Shown in pieces: positions 27,801 to 43,382 of a stretch of 64,000 nucleotides of DNA. The notes under the pieces are model-generated. The model saw nothing but the letters and a program-made list of their open reading frames with translations, did not search any database and was not told where the DNA came from. Position 1 is the stretch's first letter, and every line of letters begins with the position of its first letter. The stretch lies in NCBI RefSeq assembly GCF_022458985.1, contig NC_061777.1, positions 19,061,668-19,125,667 on the forward strand, read 5' to 3'. The stretch comes from Mugil cephalus. Lineage: Eukaryota > Chordata > Actinopteri > Mugiliformes > Mugilidae. The translations under genes were made by a program, and so were the position numbers.

Positions 27801-30800
27801 GGTTAGAACTGAAATAATTAGGGACTATTCTTAGAGCCTGCTCACCAGTCCAGAGACCAACACCAACACTGGTAAGACACAACTTGCCATAAATGTGTTG
27901 CCTTTTGACCCTTTAACTTCATTGCTCATCCAGTAATACGCCACACTGCCATAACGATGAGCAATGGAGCCCCCTTACAGAATGCAGATGAACCCAGATG
28001 AGGCGGGGTCCGGTTTGCGAAACCTCTCCATCATGAGGGGAAATATAGAAAATGTAAGTGCTTAAAAGCCAGGCAGTATAAGCAATACCTGCGGTGTGAA
28101 ATCCATCAGACAGGTCATAAGTGCTGGTGTGTGATGGAAATGGCAGATAAGCCCAGGTGTTTTGCTGTGGGAGTGGGTGTAGTGAAAGGGGATCAGTCCA
28201 CAGCAGTGTTTAGAGGTTCAAATGCCCCTCTGGGGAGGAGAACCGATCGATCCCTCTTGGCTGGGAGCCAGTCCTCTCCTCAGATATTCATCCACACTAT
28301 GTGTATAAGCCCCTGAGTCTTCACTCATATCGGGGCTCAGGATGGCACCACGGACTGACGGGTCTTCACCAGATCAAATCCATGCCCTCATTTTTCCTAC
28401 GCCATTTAAACACACATGTGTTTATACCGCTCCCTCCAGAGAGGGGAGCTGCCGCGTCGTCTGTGGTCCCCACGCTGTCGTCATGATGCTTTGATTAGAG
28501 GGAGTCATGGAGATAAACTATAGCTGCTCCCTCATTAGTTGGTATAACGCAACCCACAGGAGATCCTCCCTAACCCACAGGAGAGCAGGGTACCCCCACA
28601 CAGCCTGCAGGGACAGGACACAAACACCGCAGCTGGCGGAGGGCAGCATCACACAAGTCGGCGAACTCCCTCACAAGCGCAAATAAAAAGACGTACACAG
28701 GCGTACGCTGTGGGCATCGGGCGCGCTCAACTCTCTCCAGCTTTGGCAAATAAAGAAAGGAAAGTCTCCGAGGACTTGATCACTGGCTCTGCGACAAAAT
28801 GGGGCTTCCCCACAGGGACGCTCCATAAGCCTGTAAAATAGCAAGAGGCTGCGGGTGACCTGCTGAGCCACAAATATAGCAAACATCTGATGCGAAACAG
28901 ATGCATCACAATCCACACTAAAACAAGCTTACGGAGGTCTTTCGTGCAATCAGCAGCGCGACAACATCACGACAGCCTGGAAAGCGAGGCCTCGTGGGAC
29001 GTCTGAATCGACGGCTGCGGCCTGGACCGCGTTCACGGGCATGAGCGGGGAGGGGGGGGCTACAAGGCATCCTGGCTGCTGTCCGTCAGGCCACGCTGTG
29101 ACAGGTTTATCCCGGCCGAGGGGGAAGGCAGCGGGCCGAACGGCACAACGAGGAGCGATAAACGTCAGGACCAGCCCCTGCGCCGCGGTAATGGCTGACA
29201 AACGGCTCAGTGGCTCGTCTCACAGCCGCTCAACCCCAGACACGTGTACCGCTCTGTGTTGAATTCTATCAGAGGGGTAAACACTAATAAGAACAGCAGG
29301 TACCAGGCAAGGCGGCCCGGGACCATTCAATATAAGTCACATTTTTCATATAAAGCCTCAGGTCACGCCTCCAATAGACTCCACATGCTTTCACTGGATA
29401 ATGACATGTTATTTTAACTGTCTACCATTTACTGCCTTAACATTCATATGTATAGAGTGTCCAATTTATTTTTAAAGCATCAAATACAGTTTCCACAGCT
29501 GCTGCATTCCACACAGATTATTATAGAGGGAGCTAGTCTGAAACACCCATCAGAAAAATGTATGTAGGGATTGTGGATAGTTTAGAAGATTTTACACCGC
29601 ATTTTAACCTTATTTAAAAAAAAAGATCAGTGGTTACTATAATACCGACAGCTGCAATTGCAAATGAACCATTGCAAATATCAAGAAAGGTGAGGTCACC
29701 TTCTGTGTATTCTCGTGATTACCACGTGGATGCTCTGACGTTACGTAAACCCCCTCAGTTACACCACGAGACATGTCATGGACCTAAAAGAGCGGAGTTT
29801 GACTATTCAGATGTCTCCTCATCAAGAATAATAATGAAACTCGACTTAATTTGAGACACGACCTGCGCACTCCCAAGAGCTTCTAACAGAGGAGTCACAG
29901 TAAACACAAGTAGCTCACTAACAGACTCCAACACAGTGATGAGCAACGGACTCAGATGTGAACGTGTAAAATAAATCAGAGCGCTGAGATGAGTCCAAGG
30001 CTGGTTTTAACAGATGTCTACCCCCCCCCCCCCCCCAAACACACACACACACACCTTTACCGCCACAGCAACAATCCACACACGGCGAGTGTGCACAGCC
30101 TTGGTGGTGTATAACAAAACATCTGGTGGTATTTAAAAAGGTAGCAGTTATCAGAGAAAATTACAGTCAACAAAACGAAAGCTGGATTTTTACCCTAAAG
30201 AGTCACGCAATACCAGGAAGGGAAGTTCAAGAGGATTTACCGTAAACGTGCTAGGGCCACAGGTGACCAATTCCTCAATAAAGACTATGTTGTTCTCACA
30301 CAGACATAAAACTGGAGAAAAACTTTCTCACTTAAAATCCAGCTGGGGCATAGATTCAAAGTCTGATTTATAACCACATTTTTTTTCCATACTCTTGCCT
30401 GAATACTTAAATCAAGCTGAGAATACTCCAACTGCGCTAGTCCTTGAGTCAAAATCCATAATTACACTGGCTGAAAGCACATAGATGAGAAGCGTGAGGG
30501 GTGTTGTGCTGAGCCACAGCTCCCATTTGCCTGATGGATGAACAGCCTCTCCAACATGGTGACCTTTGACAAGGTCACGGCATTCCAGCGGCTGCATAAA
30601 CACACTCCTAGCTGAATAAATAATTACTACACTTTTATCGTCTCGGCGCTTCATGTTCTGTTTGTTGCAGCGCCTCTCATCTCTACCTGTGGCTCGTTTA
30701 CATGAGTGGCGAAGCAGACGGGGCTTTCAGCAATCCTCATTTATCCCCTTTAAAGTTGCATGGGATTCGTGTAGCGGACAACATAAAGTCTCCATCGCTT

Positions 30801-31220
30801 CTGGTTTTGAGATAACAGCACTGTGGCGGGAATAATCTAACATCACTCATTTATGAGTGTATTTAAACCATTCCCACTACTGTTTTGTTTACATCATCGC
30901 ACTCTACTTGACATCTGGATCTGTGACACCTGTGTTTACAGGAAACCTCTACATGTCTTACCCGTGTCTTGTCGAAACTGGTGCATGGACTGCAGGTCGA
31001 TGATGTAAGGAGAGAGCTGAGCATCCACCTGTCCCAGAACGACACTTCCTCTGGCATCCCCCTTCAGCACGTTTTCGATGTGATGGGAAACCGCCGCGCT
31101 GTACGGCCTCCAGCGCCCGTGTTCGTTCAGCCACTCCCAGACCACCACCCGGGCCAGGTTCTGCGGCGGGTACCCCAGCCCGTTGACGGGCACCAGCAAC
31201 CCGGAGCCCGGACGAGCCAT
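693..31220 (-). CDS. dtx1: dtx1, Deltex-type E3 ubiquitin ligase (3' end outside window)
   Basis: Coding exons on the minus strand in transcript order: 30962-31220, 11056-11803, 4526-4587, 4172-4333, 2121-2182, 1825-1983, 693-854. They join in one frame to give 538 codons with no stop. Order of domains: WWE domain 1 (about residues 22-85, [13 protein letters not shown]), WWE domain 2 (about 90-165, [13 protein letters not shown]), a basic and Ser/Thr/Gly linker, a proline-rich conserved segment, then a RING finger (Cys433, Cys436, Cys466, His468, His471, Cys474, Cys490, Cys493). Deltex proteins bind the ankyrin repeats of Notch through the WWE pair and ubiquitinate through RING plus the C-terminal DTC domain. 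Human DTX1 is about 620 aa, so most of the DTC domain lies left of base 1. Choice of dtx1 over dtx4 rests on [36 protein letters not shown] and QNNLNRPG, remembered from DTX1. Notch linkage is family knowledge, not visible here. Confidence 0.93.
1825..1983 (-). CDS. dtx1: dtx1 coding exon 6 (first part of RING finger)
   Basis: Begins DCTICMERL directly after a ccag acceptor and ends NNGNK at a gtgggt donor. It carries six of the eight zinc ligands: Cys433, Cys436, Cys466, His468, His471 and Cys474. The long loop between Cys436 and Cys466 is usual for Deltex RINGs. Confidence 0.93.
2121..2182 (-). CDS. dtx1: dtx1 coding exon 5 (62 bp, before the RING)
   Basis: Reads [21 protein letters not shown] and matches the [19 protein letters not shown] segment of DTX1. 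Acceptor is acaag and donor is gtgaga. Phase closes to zero at the donor, as the next exon requires. Confidence 0.9.
2183..4171. other. dtx1 intron 4, no other feature seen
   Basis: Two kilobases between exons 4 and 5. A G-rich purine tract lies near 2575-2655. ORFs here lack any recognisable domain and are read as chance. Confidence 0.6.
4172..4333 (-). CDS. dtx1: dtx1 coding exon 4 (proline-rich segment and basic tail)
   Basis: Reads [20 protein letters not shown], then [19 protein letters not shown], and ends in a lysine-rich stretch ([10 protein letters not shown]). This is the conserved proline-containing region of Deltex proteins, between the WWE pair and the RING. In Drosophila Deltex the proline-rich region binds SH3-type partners (family knowledge). 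Confidence 0.92.
4526..4587 (-). CDS. dtx1: dtx1 coding exon 3 (62 bp, conserved VPALPVKNL segment)
   Basis: Short exon found by translating between exons 2 and 4. It reads [20 protein letters not shown] and completes a split Gly codon at each end. The peptide is nearly identical to the segment of DTX1 and DTX4 that precedes GMTGIL. The donor is gtcaga. Confidence 0.9.
4588..11055. other. dtx1 intron 2, mostly featureless, one Tc1 relic
   Basis: About 6.5 kb of unique-looking intron sequence with short AC/GT runs (for example near 10663-10680) and one short transposon end near 5683-5720. I see no exon-like stretch with a recognisable product on either strand. Confidence 0.6.
5683..5720 (+). 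mobile_element. Short relic of a Tc1-like transposon end
   Basis: Contains ggcataacattatgacc, the terminal sequence of the same Tc1-like family seen more completely at 44361-44812, followed by cctaatattgt, also typical of that family's end. Only about 40 bp is recognisable and no partner inverted repeat is found nearby. Confidence 0.5.
11056..11803 (-). CDS. dtx1: dtx1 coding exon 2 (WWE domain 2 and linker)
   Basis: Acceptor cttttag; the first two bases complete the Gly codon split after exon 1 and the frame then reads [20 protein letters not shown]. It encodes the second WWE domain, a basic stretch (RKRRLRRR), the Cys-containing PCSCQQC motif and a Gly/Thr/Ser-rich linker that in mammalian DTX1 is Pro-rich. 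It ends AIPPG at a gtaatg donor. The linker from about residue 215 onward is the fastest-changing part. Confidence 0.93.
17246..17495 (+). mobile_element. Internally deleted Tc1-like element, copy A (fragment)
   Basis: Begins agccacaacattaggaccac and continues ctgacaggagaagtgaataa, the left end of a fish Tc1-like family. It then jumps to the catalytic region: reading forward near 17350 gives [17 protein letters not shown], a decayed form of the WPPxSPDLNPIExLWD motif of Tc1/mariner transposases. The middle of the transposase is missing. The right terminal repeat is not recognised. Confidence 0.75.
19014..19265. repeat. GT-rich run followed by a homopurine tract
   Basis: A GGT/GGGTGT-rich run at 19014-19050 leads into more than 200 bases almost entirely of A and G on the plus strand. 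Long mirror-like purine tracts can form triplex DNA (general knowledge). The predicted ORFs on the minus strand are only Pro/Ser translations of this tract. Confidence 0.65.
20738..20780 (+). mobile_element. Possible end of a second Tc1-like family
   Basis: The words ggtggccactcattaggaac resemble the terminal sequence of a widespread fish Tc1-like transposon whose ends read GGCCACTTTATTAGGAACA. Only about 40 bp is recognisable and no transposase remnant follows. Recognition is from memory. Confidence 0.35.
23140..23167 (+). repeat. Interstitial telomere-type array (TTAGGG)n
   Basis: Four full TTAGGG units plus TTAG, without mismatch, inside dtx1 intron 1. Short arrays like this occur dispersed in fish genomes and need not mark a fusion point. 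Confidence 0.85.
30021..30055. repeat. Compound microsatellite C16 plus (CA)n
   Basis: Sixteen consecutive C followed by aa and then about eight CA units. The C-run length may be unreliable in assemblies. Confidence 0.85.
30962..31220 (-). CDS. dtx1: dtx1 coding exon 1 (start codon, WWE domain 1)
   Basis: Encodes residues 1-86 plus one base. The start codon at 31220 opens [20 protein letters not shown], the expected Deltex-1 N-terminus, and the exon ends QFRQDTG before a gtaag donor. It contains the first WWE motif ([16 protein letters not shown]). Family identity is clear. Whether more 5' UTR exons lie upstream cannot be told. Confidence 0.93.
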
Positions 31221-32701
31221 CTCCTTTGTGGCTGTTTGCGCCTCTGCTGCCCCGGCTGTGTCCGCCGCTAGAACACCACTGTGATCCTGTCAGTCAGCTG
31301 ACACACTGGAACATTTTCATCAGCGCCAAACGGGAGGAAAAAAAAAAAAGAAAAAAAAAACTTGAATCAGCAATTAGTAGCTATGGGAGTCCTCAATTAT
31401 CTCATGCTGCTTTCAAGCAAACAGCTCTGCTGGAGTCATCGTCCACAGGTACTTTCTGACTGCTGCCACTTTGATCAGCCTTAAAAGCAGCAGCCTCTGT
31501 CCTCTCGCCTCTCGTCACGTTTGAAGTGGCAGATGTTGTTGATGATGATGAGTTTGCAGCTGTAGGAGTCTCAGTCCTCCACAGCCAACCACAGCAGATC
31601 TGCTGCAGGTAGACAAGAGGCACTCTCTAAACAAAACACACACAAACAAAAGCCGTGATTTATCACACAAGCAGTTTCTAAACAGTCAGGCTGTGTGTAA
31701 GGAGGGGAGGGTGGTGACAAAGATCTAATGTGGTACAGTCCCATTAGTGGCCTGTACCTCTGGGTAATTCTGTTTACTCTAAGTGTGGTGCGTACAACTG
31801 TACACCAGCCAGCTGTTTCAGCAACAAAATAATCGTCATCAGATGTGTGTGTGGAAGGGACAGAGCAGTGTGCACGCACAATGTGATCACTCAGACATTT
31901 TAAACAAAAAGCTGCTCAGATGCAGCGAACGCCAAATATCCGACACTGTCTCTGTTGCTTCTGTAGATCCTCTGCGTTTAGTCTCGCGGTGAATGATTAT
32001 CGAGACATGCACAACAACAACAAGCTTGAATCGATTCCGGCGATACAGACCTGTAGGCTGCAGTTGTGGTGCCACACATCTGCCAGGTAGAGGCTGCATT
32101 TCACAGGCTCCGGACGAAAATCAGATTACCAGAGGAGGGGGGAGAAAAGACGATGTGAAAATCTCGAAACGCACCTGCCTTTTTTTTTCTCTGCTATTTG
32201 CATGAATCCTTATCCTGAAATCTTCCTCCAAGCCCACCTCCCGCAGCCTCGGCAATCCATTTGTTTTGTTACACAAAACCCAAGGCGTCGTTTTATTCCC
32301 GTGAACCTGCTACAGACAACAGCAGCTTGTTGGTCCGCTGTGTTAAGTGAATGCATGCCCCAGTTGCACGGCTGTCAGTGTGTGAGGTGCAGAGCACCCA
32401 CTCCGATGTAGACGCGTATTTCTCTCTCTGCGACGGCAAACGTCACGCGCAATCCTTCTTGCTCGCAAATGAATGCCCCGGCACACCTGTAAGGATACGC
32501 GTTACTGAGATCCAAAGTGTCTTTTAGGAGAAAGAAAAAAAAATAGGATTATACAACTTCCGGTGTCCAGTTTCAAAATAAAGCCCCTGTTGACATATGA
32601 TTCCACTGAAGGGAAACGCTCTTCCACAGTAATTCAGACATTAAAACTGATTGAAAAATAAATAAATATATTGCTAAAGAGTACATGTGTTATCTTTGAC
32701 T

Positions 32702-33140
32702 CATCAGCCACAACATTAAAACCACCAACATTTGAGGTTAATTACATAAACCATCTTGTGACAGTTCAGTGATCTGCTGGGGAATTTTTGGACCTGGTGT
32801 TTACTTAGACATGTAAAACCCACCTAGACCAGACCAGAAACCCACATCCCTTAGTAATGACACTCCTTGATGGCAGCAGCCATCCCCAGGAGTATGCAGG
32901 CTGACACAGACACACACACACACAAAAACTCAAAAAGCATGAAAAACAGCACATGGTGTTGACCTGGCCTCCAAACTCACTAGATCCCAAATTGATCAAG
33001 TATCTCTGATATGCACTCGAACAAGTCTGATCCACAAAGACCCCTCCCCTCAACCCAACGACATTCTGTTGCCAGACACCACAGGATACCCTCAGAAGAC
33101 CCATGCCCATTCTGTGATGTCACAACTGTTTTGGGTTTAT
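32702..33140 (+). mobile_element. Internally deleted Tc1-like element, copy B
   Basis: Starts agccacaacattaaaaccac and shares with copy C the words ttggacctgg, cacctagaccagacc, ggtgttgacctggcctcc and cagacaccacagga in the same order. The catalytic region translates as WPPNSLDPKLIKYL followed by a stop. A short (CA)n run lies inside near 32909-32924. The right terminal repeat is not clear. The element cannot encode a working transposase. Confidence 0.8.
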
Positions 33141-35340
33141 TTTCTGTGCTGTAAACAGTGGGTTGGGTAATATCACGTAGCCCTTACCATAACTGCTGGT
33201 CTTAATACTCGCTCGTTGACTTGCAGCAGTTTTTTTCATTGCATACTCCATCAAAATGACTAATCAAATTAAATTGCCGTGTAACGATGCGTTTAAATGG
33301 GAGTTTTTAGACTGTTATATGGATGATTGATAAGGACACTGTTGCCCAAGATGAAGCGTGTAGCGTCACGTATTTCTCACATTTTTAAATGAAGTCAGGT
33401 GCACCATAGGAGTAACACTGAGAATCCAGCTAAATGGAACAAGAGTATCATCAGCTGCCAAAACGACGTGCCTGCAGCTGCTAGAAAAAGGCTTCTAGCT
33501 TTAAATAATAAAGAGCATTAGCTCACACAGATGCAGGGATCACTTCACTTACATCAGTAGCCTCTCCAAAATGTGCTTTAATAACACAAACAAGATTGAA
33601 TTGCATTCTCTTTGCCAAGCTTGTCGCCAAATGAATCATTTCTTTCAATCACAGATTTGATCTGTGGAAAACTTCAAGCATCATCTGCAGCTCAAGACAT
33701 ATTTCAAAATGACTTAAGGTATATAGGCAACTTAACAAAAAGTGACTGCATGAAGTGTGTCAGCTGTATCTTTTCTCATATGATCTATATACAGAAATTT
33801 AATATGTTACAGTAAAAAAGTACTGAAGTATATGAGTTCAATCGAGATGGATGGACTTTGATATAGGTGAGGAAATGTTCACCATCAGTGAAGTTTAGTG
33901 CCATAGTTGTAGGCAAGTCTTTGTATCTAAATCCAAACCCAAATTTCGAAAGTTTCTCACCAGAGGGTCTGAGAGGAGATGGAAAGTGTAAAACAAGTCA
34001 CTTAATCTGTTTCTCTTGTCAGTTTCTTATTCCAGTCTATACTTGACAAATGCTTAAAAATAAATAAATAAAATAAAGAGGACCAGCAAGGTTCATTCAC
34101 TTCAACTCTGCCAGAAGTGTCATCAATTGGAGGAGAGCACCACCATGTGGCCAGTTTGTGTTATTGACGCTTGAACAGCAAAGTCATCACTAAACAAAAC
34201 CAAGCACAATGCTCTCAAGGGCCTGAAATAGTTTCAGATTAGCTGATTGGTTTGGCACTCATAAATGAGACAGATTGCTGTGTTGTAGTTTATTTTTGCA
34301 TTGTACAGCATGTTCATTGTTTCTTAATTTGGCTTCAGTTTGCAACTCGTGTGTTTAATAATTTGCCATTTTGTCTCATTATTTTTTATTTTAGTGTAGC
34401 ACCATCTGGTAGAGCAAGTTAACCTTCCTGGGCTTCCTGTAGCTTAAAAGAGGCAGTTAACATTCAGTTTTAACACTCAATACTGTTGTTTGTTAATGAT
34501 GTGTGGTAACCTTTCCTATGCACAGTAACAGGGCATACTCTATGTCTTTTTCTTTTTTATGTGTTATTAGATTATATCTGTAAGAAACAAACCAACGAAA
34601 CATAACATTTTAACATCATTTTATGTTATTAAATTTCTTCTTATCACGTATTAGAGATTTTTTCTCTTCTCATCTGTTAGATTAGGAATTAGATTATCTA
34701 GAAAGCTAAAACCTCTCTGACCATAGTGAATGTTGCCCTAAACTGTCAAAATGTTATCAACTGCAATTTGAGGTTTACATAAACATTAAAAATATCAATA
34801 GTTTTCTCACTTTAGATGCAAGATCTATATTTCACATTGTGTCTTTTTTTTAGGAGCTGAAAAAACACGAACCACTAACTCCTTAATTGTTGGGCCCCCC
34901 TCGAAAATGAGATGGTTCACTTCAAGGGGCTACCCATGAATAGATTAGTTTGAATTGTGAATTTTGTTGTTGTTGTTTGTTTGTTTTTTTCCTGTTCCAT
35001 CATCAGGAATTCCTGTTAATTTAAGCCATCAAATAAATACGTGGCATAATAAATACATACACACAGAAGGAATTTGATTTGAGCAACTTGAAGGTTTTTT
35101 TGTTTTTTTGTCTTTTTATAAATAAGACTGGATACAAATCCACTTTGCACACCGACCGGTCGCTGAATTTGTCAGTCCTTCCTACGCTGAGGTTGAGGAA
35201 GTATGTCAGTGGTAGGAGAGAAACTGATGTGAGCGTTTGTGGCTGATGTAGCAACAGCACCACCTAGTGGGCTTTGAGGTGTAAAATGCTGCTTGAACTT
35301 TATAGAGTTTAGGTACAATTCTGTTTGTGACTTCAGTCTG

Positions 35341-35660
35341 AGGCGAACTGGGGTTCTGCAGCAGGACAATGATCCAAAACACACCAGCAAGTCCACCTCT
35401 GAATTACTGAAGGAAAACTAAATGAAGACTTCGGAATGGCCTTGTCAAAGTCCTGACCTGAATCCTACTGAGGTGCTGAGGGGCGACCTTAAAAAGGCAG
35501 TTCATGCTCAAAAACCATCCACTGTGGCTTAATTACAACAATTCTGAAAAGATTTGTTGAACAGTTCCTCCACAGCGCTGTAAAAGACTCACTGCAAGTT
35601 ATCCCAAATGCTTGATTGCAGTTGTTGCTGCTAATGGTGGCCCAACCAGTTATGAGGTTT
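35341..35660 (+). pseudogene. Tc1 transposase pseudogene fragment
   Basis: C-terminal third of a Tc1 transposase. The QQDNDPKH and SPDLNPTE motifs are intact but in-frame stops interrupt the reading frame after SELLKEN and again before LQQF. The N-terminal two-thirds is missing, so it is not functional. Confidence 0.8.
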
Positions 35661-35883
35661 AAGGGGAAATCACTTTTTCACACAAGGCCATGTAAGTTTC
35701 AGATTTTGTTATCCCTTAATAATGAAAACCTTCAATTAAATCTGAATGTAGTGTTTACTTGTGTTATCTTTAACTAATATTTAAATTTGTTTGATGATCT
35801 GAAACATTTAAATGTGACAAATATGCCCAAAAAAAAAAACAAAAACAAAAGGAAGGGCGTCAACACTTCTTCACACCACTGTA
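35341..35883 (+). mobile_element. 5'-truncated Tc1-family transposon with 3' terminal repeat
   Basis: The forward translation gives VLQQDNDPKHTSKSTSELLK, then after a stop MKTSEWPCQSPDLNPTEVLR. These are the second Asp and final Glu blocks of a Tc1 DDE transposase. Further stops follow. The right end carries aacacttcttcacaccactg, a Tc1-type terminal inverted repeat ending in cactgta. The left half with the helix-turn-helix and first Asp is absent. Confidence 0.85.
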
Positions 35884-36048
35884 AATGATCTTATTCACTG
35901 TAAATTATCTGTAGTTATGTGACTAATATATTTTGAAATAAAACCACGTCACAATGTTTTGTTTGTTGTTATTACTCAACCCTTCCTCCCATACTCACAC
36001 ACTAGTAGTCAAATACAATGAAATCCCTTTAAATCAAGCAACCCTTAT

Positions 36049-36299
36049 TTTATTACACCCTGATATGCAAACATAGAAATATCTTCTTTCAAAAGTGAAT
36101 GCTTTGATCATAATACATATTGCTTTTATACAAATATACAGAAGGATTTACAGGATCACAGTCTTTTGGCTATTTCAACAGCGTTACAGTGCCACATAAT
36201 TCATAAGAACATCCCTATAAGATAAAGTAATTTGTGTGACTTTGAAATTACACTGAATGTTATAAATCACAAACAGGGAACAAATGGTACATGTTTATT
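36049..36299 (-). terminator. slc20a1: Candidate slc20a1 polyadenylation signals
   Basis: AATAAA on the minus strand at 36294-36299, about 80 bases after the stop, and again at 36049-36054. Which one is used cannot be read from sequence. The first would give an unusually short 3' UTR. Confidence 0.5.
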
Positions 36300-36376
36300 A
36301 GCGCAGGTTTATCAGTCAGACAAAACAGCTGACAGCAGACCACCAGTCCAAGTAACAGTGTAGTGGAGTCGGAGGC

Positions 36377-41584
<5,208 letters not shown>

Positions 41585-41826
41585 CACTACTCGGCAAATA
41601 ACTTAATCTTAAAGAATTATGAGGTAATATGTCTTTGTAAATCAACTTTGAGCACAGAAACTAGGTATATAACCCTTTAGATGATTTTTTTAAGTGCTAA
41701 TTGTAAAAAATTAAAATGTATTGCTAGCTAGGTGTACAGGGTCTCTGTGTAGGCTTCATTGTAAAATGACTGGATGTGGAGATGAGAGAGACGTCCATTG
41801 TGGCCACAAGTCTTTGACGGTGCACT

Positions 41827-42654
41827 CTGCAAAAACACAGGAGTACACGAGAAAGTGGTTAATACTCACTATTTAGTGGTTCACAATCAAAAGCTAAGCA
41901 GAGTTACATATTAACAAACGTGAACTACCTGACACACCAAAAGGCATGCATCATTTAACTCGGCAGGCGTGATTTACTGAGCTATGGCAGAGGGAAGTGT
42001 TTCCAGTTATATATATCAGCTATATAAAACACTTCATCATACTGGACATGTGAGGCATAGAATGACCACAACAGAACTTTACCATAGAGTGTCTGTTTAA
42101 GAAGGAGTTTGGAAAAATCGTAAGAGTCTGGGCCATAGCGCACACAAGTTGTTATTCTCATACAGAATACGCCTCTGAATACTTAAAGATGTTGTTTAGA
42201 AGTGTGCTTAAAGCAGTCGCTTTACACTTCACCTTTAGTGACTCCGCTGCTCTTTGAGTGTGTTTAATCTCCTGGGGTGTTTTAATAGGATTAATTCTGG
42301 AGTAAATCCATCTATGTAATGAAATCCAGCACTCTTAAATGCGCGTTTCCCCCCTCGCAAACGCTCAGCAGGTGCGCAGTGAGCGTTACATAATTATAGT
42401 AGCCCCCTAAACTTCTAGTTGCATAGAAAAAAACAACAACAACACAATAAATCCACTTAAAACTTCGAAACGAGACTTTGGGGCTGCGGATAGCTGGCTT
42501 ATTCAGACAGTCGGTCATTTCGAACAAACTCACCATCAGTATGGAAAATAGCGGTATGTTAATCGCCTTAGTTTGCTTACATAATTAGAGGGGGGCCACG
42601 GCGCAGCGAGGAGCAAACTGAGAGAATCGAGAGAAGAGAGTGGGACAAACTTAC
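41827..42654. other. slc20a1 5' UTR intron (inferred)
   Basis: Bounded on the minus strand by a gtaagt donor next to 42655 and by a tttttgcag acceptor next to 41826. The splice is inferred from consensus only. Confidence 0.55.
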
Positions 42655-42797
42655 ATGAGAGAGAGCAAAGTTTTCCTCTGCGTGTTGTTATTGTCCCATG
42701 CGCTCGGTGCGTGCCGCTGTCAGCTGTGGAGATGTGCTCCAGTAAGCTCCCTAAGCAGTGAGAGGATGTGAGGGGAGCGAATCCAGCGGCCTGGGGC
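42655..42797 (-). other. slc20a1: slc20a1 non-coding first exon (inferred)
   Basis: The minus strand reads ...ctctctcat then gtaagt, a strong donor at 42654. The TATA box about 30 bases upstream would place the transcription start near 42795. The 5' end is approximate. Confidence 0.55.
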
Positions 42798-42822
42798 GTT
42801 TGAGGTTCCGGTTGGAGGTTGG

Positions 42823-42830
42823 TTTATATA
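42823..42830 (-). promoter_or_regulatory. slc20a1: TATA box of slc20a1
   Basis: TATATAAA on the minus strand, about 1.2 kb upstream of the start codon and about 170 bases upstream of the inferred first-exon donor. Position and sequence fit a core promoter. The start site is inferred. Confidence 0.6.
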
Positions 42831-43382
42831 TTGAGCTGAGCGAGAACCCGCCTTTCCAGTCCGGTCATGAGACGGCTGCTGCACGTTAGCTAATGTTTAG
42901 CTTGTTTGTTGACAATGGGGAAAAAATTACAGTTGTCTGCTGATTATGTCGCTTTGCTTTATCCTCAAATTGCGTTGGGTATTTTGCCCCCCAACCACGA
43001 AGAAACAGAAAGGTTTATTGTTTTGACTAAATATACCTTCTTTTAGTACTTAAAGGAGAATGAGGAAAATTATTCAAGTTGAAGTTTGTTAACAGTAATC
43101 AGAATTTTGGACTTTTATATAAGCACTGCAGTATTTACTTTATATTTCTGGATACTACCATGGTTCTACATGGCAGTATGGCCTGTGAGGATTGTTTTAT
43201 TGTGGTAATAAAAGACACGGCCTTCACTCTGGCGCCACCTTTTGGCTGAATGCAGCATTTCGGGGCCACTGCCAATTGAACGTTTTCGTTCATCAAACAA
43301 CTTTTGTGTGCGTTTTGCTCTTACTGATCATTCACCTCACCACAGTTTTGTTTAAGTTGTACTGTTAAATTTATTTAACCAT

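Larger units (their letters stand above)
11804..30961. other. dtx1 intron 1 (about 19 kb)
   Basis: The largest intron in the window. Recognisable contents are a Tc1-like fragment near 17246-17495, a purine-rich tract near 19050-19265, a Tc1-like end near 20738-20780, a TTAGGG array at 23140-23167 and a C/CA microsatellite at 30021-30055. No other gene is recognised on either strand. First introns of developmental genes often hold enhancers, but nothing in the sequence alone proves one here. Confidence 0.6.
31221..36293. other. Intergenic interval upstream of dtx1, downstream of slc20a1
   Basis: Holds the dtx1 5' UTR and promoter (exact start not readable; no TATA box seen close to the start codon), a Tc1-like MITE copy at 32702-33140 and a Tc1 transposase relic at 35341-35883. 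The remaining sequence is AT-rich and shows no supported gene. Confidence 0.6.
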
